DNA from: Lucinisca nassula
Lineage: Eukaryota > Mollusca > Bivalvia > Lucinida > Lucinidae
Reading direction: 5' to 3'
DNA length: 64,000 bases
NCBI GenBank assembly: GCA_963580285.1
Contig: OY757020.1
Span: 98,459,497 to 98,523,496 of the forward strand
Below are positions 54,001 to 64,000 of this stretch, piece by piece. The position numbers and the translations under genes were made by a program. Under the pieces are notes generated by a model. It was not told the origin of the DNA and did not search any database. It was given only the letters and a program-made list of their open reading frames with translations. Each line of letters starts with the position of its first letter. The stretch's first letter is position 1.

Positions 54001-54401
54001 CATCTATTTATTTTGCATCGGGACAAAGAAGAAGAAGAACGTTTAATTCGAAGAGATGTTTTTTATTGTATCGTGATCCCAAATGAATATCAAAGGAGTC
54101 AGTAAAATGACCATTTAAAGAAGCATTTAACCCAGCTAATTAAGAATCAATTAGTCCTTACAAAAGAAACATTCTGACTAAAAGACAAAAATTATTCTAT
54201 TGTGGAAGCAGGCTACAAACCGCATACAAATCCATACACTTTCCACTTGTCTGGAGCAAAATAATCCGTAATCAAAATTTGCCGCATGACGTTAAATTAA
54301 ACTGGAAATTTCTTCTGACGAAACGTCAACTTTCAACGTCATTTTCCACGTTTTACGCTGATACTCGTAACCGCTGATACTCGTTTTCAGCATTTCTTTT
54401 A

Positions 54402-54447
54402 GGGCTACTGATGAGGCCTTGATGGCCGAAACAAGCTTGTCTGGCCC
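54402..54447 (+). ncRNA. Hammerhead ribozyme motif with covarying stem III
   Basis: CTGATGA is at 54,408-54,414, stem II GGCC-TTGAT-GGCC, GAAA at 54,428-54,431, stem III ACAAGCTTGT and cleavage C at 54,441. Stem I pairs GGGCTA with TGGCCC. Compared with 17,857, stem III changed from ACTAGCTAGT to ACAAGCTTGT: two substitutions that keep pairing. Flanking sequence (TTCTAAAAGGGCATCCCTTT) is only loosely like the other copies, so this is a diverged family member. Confidence 0.87.
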
Positions 54448-54599
54448 AAACAACAAATGGATTCTGCTATTTTCGTTTTTGAATGCGTTCATGGTTCTAA
54501 AAGGGCATCCCTTTTAGCCTTATTTAATACACATGATTTAAAGCAAACTAGACATTTGAACAATTTCCTGCAATTGTTTTTAGCGATCGGTGGATTCTA

Positions 54600-57500
54600 T
54601 ACATGGACTCCTTTAATAGATTGTTCCCAGCAAGGACACTTCATGTAGCTATGTTTAATAGAACGTTCCCAGCATGGACACTTTTTGTAGCTATGTTTTA
54701 TAGACTGTTCCAAGCACAGACACTTCTGTAGGTATGTTTATAGACTGTTCCGAGCCCGGACAATTATATAGGTATGTTAAATAGACTGTTCCCACCAAGG
54801 ACACTTTCCGTAGTTATGGTTAGTAGACATTTTCCAGCACGGACACTTTCTAAAGCTTTCATTAAAAGACTGGTCCCAGCATGGACACTTTCTGTAGGTA
54901 TATTTAAAAGACTGTTCCCACCACGGACACTTTCTGTAGTACGCTTCATAGTCTGTTCCCAGCACGGACACTTTCTGTAGCTATGTTTAATAGACTGTTC
55001 CCATCAAGGACACTTTCTGTAGGTATGTTTGATAGATTGTTCCCAGCACGGACATTTCTGTAGATATGGTTAATAGACTGTTCACACCAAGGACACTTTC
55101 TGAAGGTATTTTAATAGATTGTTTGCAGCAAGGATACTTCTGTTGGAATGTTTAATAGACTGTTTCCAACAAGGACACTTTCTATACGTATGTTTAATAA
55201 GAAGTTCCCACCAAGCACACTTTCTGTAGCTATGTTTAATAGACTGTTCCAAGCATGGACACTTACTGTTGCCATGTTTAATAGACTATTCTCACCAAGG
55301 ACACTTTCTGTAGCTATGTTTAATAGAATGTTCCCACCAAGGACACTTTCTGTAGCCATTTATAACAGATTGTTCCCACCAAGGACACTTCATGTAGCTA
55401 CGTTTAATAGACTGTTCCCAGCATGGACACTTTTTGTAGCTATGTTTAATAGGCTGTTTCCAGCACGGACACTTCTGTTTATATGTTTAATAGACTGTTT
55501 CCAACAAGGACTCTTTCTATACGTATGTTTAATAAACTGTTCCCACCAAGGACACTTTCTGTAGCTATGTTTAATAGAATGTCCCCACCAAGGACACTTT
55601 CTGTAGCCGTTTTTAACAGACGGTTCCCACCAAGGACACTTCATGTAGCTTTATTTAATAGACTGTTCCCAGCATGGACACTTTTTGTAGCTATGTTTAA
55701 TAGGCTGTTTCCAGCACGGACACTTCTGTATATATGTTTAATAGACTGTTTCCAACAAGGACTCTTTCTATACGTATGTTTAATAAACTGTTCCCACCAA
55801 GGACACTTTCTGTAGCTATGTTTAATAGAATGTCCCCACCAAGGACACTTTCTGTAGCCGTTTTTAACAGACTGTTCCCACCAAGGACACTTCATGTAGC
55901 TATATTTAATAGAATGTTCCCAGCATGGACACTTTTTGTAGCTATGTTTAATAGAATAATCCCACCAAGGACACTTTCTGTAGCCATTTTTAACTGACTG
56001 TTCCAACCAAGGACACTTCATGTAGCTATGTTTAATAGACTGTTCCCAGCATGGACACTTTTTGTAGCTATGTTTAATAGGCTACTTCCAGCACTGACAC
56101 TTCTGTATATATGTTTAATAGACTGTTTCCAACAAGGACTCTTTCTATACGTATGTTTAATAAACTGTTCCCACCGAGGACACTTTCTGTAGCTATGTTT
56201 AATGGAATGTCCCCACCAAGGACACTTTCTGTAGCCGTTTTTAACAGACTGTTCCGACCAAGGACACCTTATGTAGCTATGTTTAATAGACTGCTCCCAG
56301 CATGGACACTTTTTGTAGCTATGTTTAATGGAATGTTCCCACCAAGGACACTTTCTGAAGCCATTTTTAACAGATTGTTCCCACCAAGGACACTTCATGT
56401 AGCTATGTTTAATAGACTGTTCCCAGCATGGACACTTTTTGTAGCTATGTTAAATAGGCTGTTTCCAGCACGGACACTTATGTGTATATGTTTAATAGAC
56501 TGTTTCCAACAAGGACTCTTTCTTTACGTATGTATTATAAACTGTTCCCACCAAGGACACTTTCTATAGCTATGTTTAATAGAATGTCCCCACCAAGGAC
56601 ACTTTCTGTAGCCGTTTTTAACAGACTGTTCCCACAAAGGACACTTCATGTAGCTATGTTTAATAGACTGTTCCCAGCATGGACACTTTTTGTAGCTATG
56701 TTTAATAGGCTGTTTCCAGCACGGACACTTATGTGTATATGTTTAATAGACTGTTTCCAACAAGGACTCTTTCTATACGTATGTTTAATAAACTGTTCCC
56801 ACCAAGGACACTTTCTGTAGCTATGTTTAATAGAATGTCCCCACCAAGGACACTTTCTGTAGCCGTTTTTAACAGACTGTTCCCACCAAGGACACTTCAT
56901 GTAGCTATGTTTAATAGAACGTTCCCAGCATGGACACTTTTTGTAGTTATGTTTTATAGACTGTTCCAAGCACAGACACTTCTGTAGGTATGTTTATAGA
57001 CTGTTCAGAGCCCGGACAATTATATAGGTATGTTAAATAGACTGTTCCCACCAAGGACACTTTCCGTAGTTATGGTTAGTAGACATTTTCCAGCACGGAC
57101 ACTTTCTAAAGCTTTCATTAAAAGACTGGTCCCAGCATGGACACTTTCTGTAGGTATATTTAAAAGACTGTTCCCATCACGGACACTTTCTGTAGTACGC
57201 TTCATAGTCTGTTCCCAGCACGGACACTTTCTGTAGCTATGTTTAATAGACTGTTCCCATCAAGGACACTTTCTGTAGGTATGTTTGATAGATTGTTCCC
57301 AGCACGGACATTTCTGTAGATATGGTTAATAGACTGTTCACACCAAGGACACTTTCTGAAGGTATTTTAATAGACTGTTTGCAGCACGGATACTTCTGTT
57401 GGTATGTTTAATAGACTGTTTCCAACAAGGACACTTTCTATACGTATGTTTAATAAGAAGTTCCCACCAAGCACACTTTCTGTAGCTTTGTTTAATAGAC

Positions 57501-60500
57501 TGTTCCAAGCATGGACACTTACTGTTTCCATATTTAATAGACTATTCTCACCAAGGACACTTTCTGTAGCTATGTTTAATAGAATGTTCCCACCAATGAC
57601 ACTTTCTGTAGCCATTTATAACAGATTGTTCCCACCAAGGACACTTCATGTAGCTATGTTTAATAGACTGTTCCCAGCATGGACACTTTTTGTAGCTATG
57701 TTTAATAGGCTGTTTCGAGCACGGACACTTCTGTATATATGTTTAATAGACTGTTTCCAACAAGGACTCTTTCTATACGTATGTTTAATAAACTGTTCCC
57801 ACCGAGGACACTTTCTGTAGCTATGTTTAATAGAATGTCCCCACCAAGGACACTTTCTGTAGCCGTTTTTAACAGACTGTTCCCACCAAGGACACTTCAT
57901 GTAGCTTTATTTAATAGACTGTTCCCAGCATGGACACTTTTTGTAGGTATGTTTAATAGGCTGTTTCCAGCACGGACACTTCTGTATATATGTTTAATAG
58001 ACTGTTTCCAACAAGGACTCTTTCTATACGTATGTTTAATAAACTGTTCCCACCAAGGACACTTTCTGTAGCTATGTTTACTGGAATGTCCCCACCAAGG
58101 ACACTTTCTGTAGCCGTTTTTAACAGACTGTTCCCACCAAGGACACTTCATGTAGCTATGTTTAATAGAATGTTCCCAGCATGGACACCTTTTGTAGCTA
58201 TGTTTAATAGAATAATCCCACCAAGGACACTTTCTGTAGCCATTTTTAACTGACTGTTCCAACCAAGGACACTTCATGTAGCTATGTTTAATAGACTGTT
58301 CCCAGCATGGACACTTTTTGTAGCTATGTTTAATAGGCTACTTCCAGCACTGACACTTCTGTATATATGTTTAATAGACTGTTTCCAACAAGGACTCTTT
58401 CTATACGTATGTTTAATAAACTGTTCCCACCAAGGACACTTTCTGTAGCTATGTTTAATAGAATGTCCCCACCAAGAACACTTTTTGTAGCCGTTTTTAA
58501 CAGACTGTTCCCACCAAGGACACTTCATGTAGCTATGCTTAATAGACTGCTCCCAGCATGGACACTTTTTGTAGCTATGTTTAATGGAATGTTCCCACCA
58601 AGGACACTTTCTGAAGCCATTTTTAACAGATTGTTCCCACCAAGGACACTTCATGTAGCTATGTTTAATAGACTGTTCCCAGCATGGACACTTTTTGTAG
58701 CTATGTTAAATAGACTGTTTCCAGCACGGACACTTATGTGTATATGTTTAATAGACTGTTTCCAACAAGGACTCTTTCTATACGCATGTTTAATAGAATG
58801 TTCCCACCAAGGACACTTTCTATAGCTATGTTTAATAGAATGTCCCCACCAAGGACACTTTCTGTAGCCGTTTTTAACAGACTGTTCCCACAAAGGACAC
58901 TTCATGTAGCTATGTTTAATAGACTGTTCCCAGCATGGACACTTTTTGTAGCTATGTTTAATAGGCTGTTTCCAGTACGGACACTTCTGTATATATGTTT
59001 AATAGACTGTTTCCAACAAGGACTCTTTCTATACGTATGTTTAATAAACTGTTCCCACAAAGGACACTCTCTGTAGCTTTGTTTAATAGAATGTCCCCAC
59101 CAAGGACACTTTCTGTAGCCGTTTTTAACAGACTGTTCCCACCAAGGACACTGCATGTAGCTATGTTTAATAGACTGTTCCCAGCATGGACACTTTTTGT
59201 AGTTATGTTAAATAGGCTGTTTCCAGCACGGACACTTCTGTATATATGTTTTATAGACTGTTTACAACAAAGACTCTTTCTATACGTATGTTTAATAAAC
59301 TGTTCCCACCAAGGACACTTTCTGTAGCTATGTTTAATAGAATGTCCCCACCGAGAACACTTTCTGTAGCCGTTTTTAACAGACTGTTCCCACAAAGGAC
59401 ACTTCATGCAGCTATGTTTAATAGACTGTTCCCAGCATGGACACTTTTTGTAGCTTTGTTTAATAGGTTGTTTCCAGCACGGACACTTCTGTATATATGT
59501 TTAATAGACTGTTTCTAACAAGGACTTTTTCTATACTTATGTTTAATAAACTGTTCCCACCAAGGACACTTTCTGTAGCTATGCTTAATAGAATTTCCCC
59601 ACCAAGGACACTTTCTGTAGCCGTTTTTAACAGACTGTTCCCACCAAGGACACTTCATGTAGCTATGTTTAATAGAATGTTCCCAGCATGGACACTTTTT
59701 GTAGCAATGTTTAATAGAATGTTCCCACCAAGGACACTTTCTGTAGCCATTTTTAACAGGCTGTTCCCACCAAGGACACTTCATGTAGCTATGTTTAATA
59801 GACTGTTCCCAGCATGGACACTTTTTGTAGCTATGTTTAATAGAATAATCCCTCCAAGGACACTTTCTGTAGCCATTTTTAACTGACTGTTCCAACCAAG
59901 GACACTTCATGTAGCTATGTTTAACAGACTGTTCCCAGCATGGACATTTTTTGTAGCTATGTTTAATAGGCTGTTTCCAGCACTGACACTTCTGTATATA
60001 TGTTTAATAGACTGTTTCCAACAAGGACTCTTTCTATACGTATGTTTAATAAACTGTTCCCACCAAGGACACTTTCTGTAGCTATGTTTAATAGAATGTC
60101 CCCACCAAGGACACTTTCTGTAGCCGTTTTTAACAGACTGTTCCCACCAAGGACACTTCATGTAGCTATGTTTAATAGACTGCTCCCAGCATGGACACTT
60201 TTTGTAGCTATGTTTAATAGAATGTTCCCACCAAGGACTCTTTCTATACGTATGTTTAATAAACTGTTCCCACCAAGGACACTTTCTGTAGCTATGTTTA
60301 CTAGAATGTCCCCACCAAGGACACTTTCTGTAGCCGTTTTTAACAGACTGTTCCCACCAAGGACACTTCATGTAGCTATGTTTAATAGAATGTTCCCAGC
60401 ATGGACACCTTTTGTAGCTATGTTTAATAGAATAATCCCACCAAGGACACTTTCTGTAGCCATTTTTAACAGACTGTTCCAACCAAGGACACTTCATGTA

Positions 60501-63500
60501 GCTATGTTTAATAGACTGTTCCCAGCATGGACACTTTTTGTAGCTATGTTTAATAGGCTACTTCCAGCACTGACACTTCTGTATATATGTTTAATAGACT
60601 GTTTCCAACAAGGACTCTTTCTATACGTATGTTTAATAAACTGTTCCCACCAAGGACACTTTCTGTAGCTATGTTTAATAGAATGTCCCCATCAAGAACA
60701 CTTTCTGTAGCCGTTTTTAACAGACTGTTCCCACCAAGGACACTTCATGTAGCTATGCTTAATAGACTGCTCCCAGCATGGACACTTTTTGTAGCTATGT
60801 TTAATGGGATGTTCCCACCAAGGACACTTTCTGAAGCCATTTTTAACAGATTGTTCCCACCAAGGACACTTCATGTAGCTATGTTTAATAGACTGTTCCC
60901 AGCATGGACACTTTTTGTAGCTATGTTAAATACACTGTTTCCAGCACGGACACTTATGTGTATATGTTTAATAGACTGTTTCCAACAAGGACTCTTTCTA
61001 TACGCATGTTTAATAAACTGTTCCCACCAAGGACACTTTCTATAGCTATGTTTAATAGAATGTCCCCACCAAGGACACTTTCTGTAGCCGTTTTTAACAG
61101 ACTGTTCCCACAAAGGACACTTCATGTAGCTATGTTTAATAGACTGTTCCCAGCATGGACACTTTTTGTAGCTATGTTTAATAGGCTGTTTCCAGTACGG
61201 ACACTTCTGTATATATGTTTAATAGACGGTTTCCAACAAGGACTCTTTCTATACGTATGTTTAATAAACTGTTCCCACAAAGGACACTCTCTGTAGCTTT
61301 GTTTAATAGAATGTCCCCACCAAGGACACTTTCTGTAGCCGTTTTTAACAGACTGTTCCCACCAAGGACACTGCATGTAGCTATGTTTAATAGACTGTTC
61401 CCAGCATGGACACTTTTTGTAGTTATGTTAACTAGGCTGTTTCCAGCACGGACACTTCTGTATATATGTTTTATAGACTGTTTCCAACAAGGACTCTTTC
61501 TATACGTATGTTTAATAAACTGTTCCCACCAAGGACACTTTCTGTAGCTATGTTTAATAGAATGTCCCCACCGAGAACACTTTCTGTAGCCGTTTTTAAC
61601 AGACTGTTCCCACAAAGGACACTTCATGTAGCTATGTTTAATAGACTGTTCCCAGCATGGACACTTTTTGTAGCTTTGTTTAATAGGTTGTTTCCAGCAC
61701 GGACTCTTCTGTATATATGTTTAATAGACTGTTTCTAACAAGGACTTTTTCTATACTTATGTTTAATAAACTGTTCCAACCAAGGACACTTTCTGTAGCT
61801 ATGCTTAATAGAATGTCCCCACCAAGGACACTTTCTGTAGCCGTTTTTAACAGACTGTTCCCACCAAGGACACTTCATGTAGCTATGTTTAATAGAATGT
61901 TCCCAGCATGGACACTTTTTGTAGCAATGTTTAATAGAATGTTCCCACCAAGGACACTTTCTGTAGCCATTTTTAACAGGCTGTTCCCACCAAGGACACT
62001 TCATGTAGCTATGTTTAATAGACTGTTCCCAGCATGGACACTTTTTGTAGCTTTGTTTAATAGAATTATCCCACCAAGGACACTTTCTGTAGCCATTTTT
62101 AACTGACTGTTCCAACCAAGGACACTTCATGTAGCTATGTTTAATAGACTGTTCCCAGCATGGACATTTTTTGTAGCTATGTTTAATAGGCTGTTTCCAG
62201 CACTGACACTTCTGTATATATGTTTAATAGACTGTTTCCAACAAGGACTCTTTCTATACGTATGTTTAATAAACTGTTCCCACCAAGGACACTTTCTGTA
62301 GCTATGTTTAATAGAATGTCCCCACCAAGGACACTTTCTGTAGCCGTTTTTAACAGACTGTTCCCACCAAGGACACTTCATGTAGCTATGTTTAATAGAC
62401 TGCTCCCAGCATGGACACTTTTTGTAGCTATGTTTAATAGAATGTTCCCACCAAGGACACTTTCTGAAGCCATTTTTAACAGATTGTTCCCACCAAGGAC
62501 ACTTCATGTAGCTATGTTTAATAGACTGTTCCCAGCATGGACACTTTTTGTAGCTATGTTAAATAGGCTGTTTTCAGCACGGACACTTCTGTGTATATGT
62601 TTAATAGACTGTTTCCAACAAGGACTCTTTCTATACGTATGTTTAATAAACTGTTCCCACCAAGGACACTTTCTGTAGCTATGTTTAATAGAATGTCCCC
62701 ACCAAGGACACTTTCTGTAGCCGTTTTTAACAGACTGTTCCCACAAAGGATACTTCATGTAGCAATGTTTAATAGACTGTTCCCAACATGGACACTTTTT
62801 GTAGCTATGTTTAATAGGCTGTTTCCAGCACGGACACATCTGTTCATATGTATAATAGACTGTTTCCAACAAGGACTCTTTCTATACGTATGTTTAATAA
62901 ACTGTTACCACCAAGGACACTTTCTGTAGCTATGTTTAATAGAATGTCCCCACCAAGGACACTTTCTGTAGCCGTTTTTAACAGACTGTTCCCACCAAGG
63001 ACACTTCATGTAGCTATGTTTAATAGAATGTTCCCAGCATGGACACTTTTTGTAGCTATGTTTAATAGAATGTTCCCACCAAGGACACTTTCTGTAGCCA
63101 TTTTTAACAGACTGTTCCCACCAAGGACACTTCATGTAGCTATGTTTAATAGACTGTTCCCAGCATGGACACTTTTTGTAGCTATGTTTAATAGGCTGTT
63201 TCCAGTACGGACACTTCTGTATATATGTTTAATAGACTGTTTCCAACAAGGACTCTTTCTATACGTATGTTTAATAAACTGTTCCCACCAAGGACACTTT
63301 CTGTAGCTATGTTTAATAGAATGTCCCCACCAAGGACACTTTCTGTAGCCGTTTTTAACAGACTGTTCCCACCAAGGACACTTCATGTAGCTATGTTTAA
63401 TAGACTGTTCCCAGCATGGACACTTTTTGTAGCTATGTTTAATAGGCTGTTTCCAGCACGGACACTTCTGTATATATGTTTAATAGACTGTTTCCAACAA

Positions 63501-64000
63501 GGACTCTTTCTATACGTATGTTTAATAAACTGTTCCCACCAAGGACACATTCTGTAGCTATGTTTAATAGAATGTCCCCACCAAGGACACTTTCTGTAGC
63601 CGTTTTTAACAGACTGTTCCCGCAAAGGACACTTCTTGTAGCTACGTTTAATAGACTGTTCCCAGTATGGACACTTTTTGTAGCTATGTTTAATAGGCTG
63701 TTTCCAGCACGGACACTTCTGTTTATATGTTTAATAGACTGTTTCCAACAAGGACTCTTTCTATACGTATGTTTAATAACCTGTTCCCACCAAGGACACT
63801 TTCTGTAGCTATGTTTAATAGAATGTCCCCACCAAGGACACTTTCTGTAGCCGTTTTTAACAGACTGTTCCCACCAAGGACACTTCATGTAGCTATGTTT
63901 AATAGAATGTTCCCAGCATGGACACTTTTTGTAGCTATGTTTAATAGGCTGTTTCCAACAAGGACTCTTTCTATACGTATGTTTAATAATTTGTTCCCAC
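54600..64000. repeat. 42-bp satellite with 251-bp and ~2.2-kb higher-order repeats
   Basis: The basic unit is 42 bp, built as ATGTTTAATAGACTGTTCCC then ACCAAGGACACTTTCTGTAG plus two bases; about 220 units fill 9.4 kb and the array runs off the window. Six unit variants (five of 42 bp, one of 41 bp ending CACTTCTGTATAT) make a 251-bp block; some blocks have three extra units (377 bp). A 2,256-bp segment is repeated (54,651 onward and 56,907 onward). A 2,220-bp segment is repeated (about 58,012-60,230 and 60,232-62,450). Because 42 is a multiple of 3 and the unit is free of stops in several frames, both strands show repetitive open frames; the 41-bp unit shifts frame once per 251 bp. It is satellite DNA in ADA intron 3, not a coding gene. 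Confidence 0.93.

Noticed and set aside
54764..63888. Many repetitive reading frames (MFNRLFPPRTLS on + and KCPWWEQSIKHS on -) as a repeat protein
   Set aside because: They arise because the 42-bp satellite unit is a multiple of three and lacks stops in some frames on both strands. The frame shifts at each 41-bp unit, and no non-repetitive coding start or end is present.
54600..64000. CRISPR array
   Set aside because: There are no unique spacers; all sequence is repeat variants, and the setting is a eukaryotic intron.

Overview
This is a transposon-rich animal nuclear window, most likely from a bivalve mollusc. That placement is inference: it rests on spliced exons with huge introns, tRNA-derived SINEs, CR1/I-type LINE remains, hammerhead-bearing repeats and palindromic MITEs of a kind common in bivalve genomes. 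There is no prokaryotic gene organisation. The one host gene I can support is the 5' part of adenosine deaminase (ADA) on the + strand. Its coding exons are at 27,316-27,378 (start codon, K just before the HxH strand), 37,851-37,912 (VELHIHLDGA metal-binding motif) and 46,947-47,075 (..SYFMPIIA..). The introns are about 10.5 kb, 9.0 kb and more than 16.9 kb, and the rest of the gene lies beyond the window. Layout. 1-27.3 kb lies upstream of the first coding exon. It holds tandem arrays (51, about 155, about 145 and about 140 bp units), a 1.24-kb foldback element, a decayed CR1-like LINE (9.6-12.5 kb) split by two TTAA MITEs, SINEs, and two hammerhead ribozyme repeats (15.2 and 17.9 kb). A 1.6-kb element with terminal inverted repeats ends 24 bp before the first ADA exon. 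Intron 1 (27.4-37.85 kb) is dominated by a 7.2-kb element (27,919-35,153) with inverted arms of about 1.9 kb. It carries a coiled-coil ORF, a large broken replication-protein-like ORF, a small broken ORF and an HTH/membrane-anchor ORF, and it sits inside an older hammerhead repeat. Intron 2 (37.9-46.9 kb) is packed with two related palindromic MITE families (called A and B here), SINEs, and an unusual element built of TTGTGCG hairpins. Intron 3 (47.1 kb to the end) holds a head-to-tail pair of hammerhead repeats, an I-type LINE 3' end split by a SINE, a further hammerhead at 54.4 kb with covarying stem III, and a 42-bp satellite from about 54.6 kb to the window end organised into 251-bp and roughly 2.2-kb higher-order units. 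Three things deserve most attention. First, the 7.2-kb long-inverted-repeat element, which I cannot place in a known family. Second, the hammerhead ribozymes, which are supported by all conserved core bases and a compensatory stem change. Third, at all three ADA exons the nearest transposon ends only 20-24 bp upstream of the 3' splice site. Coordinates of repeats are read by eye and may be off by a few bases; identities between copies were not computed.
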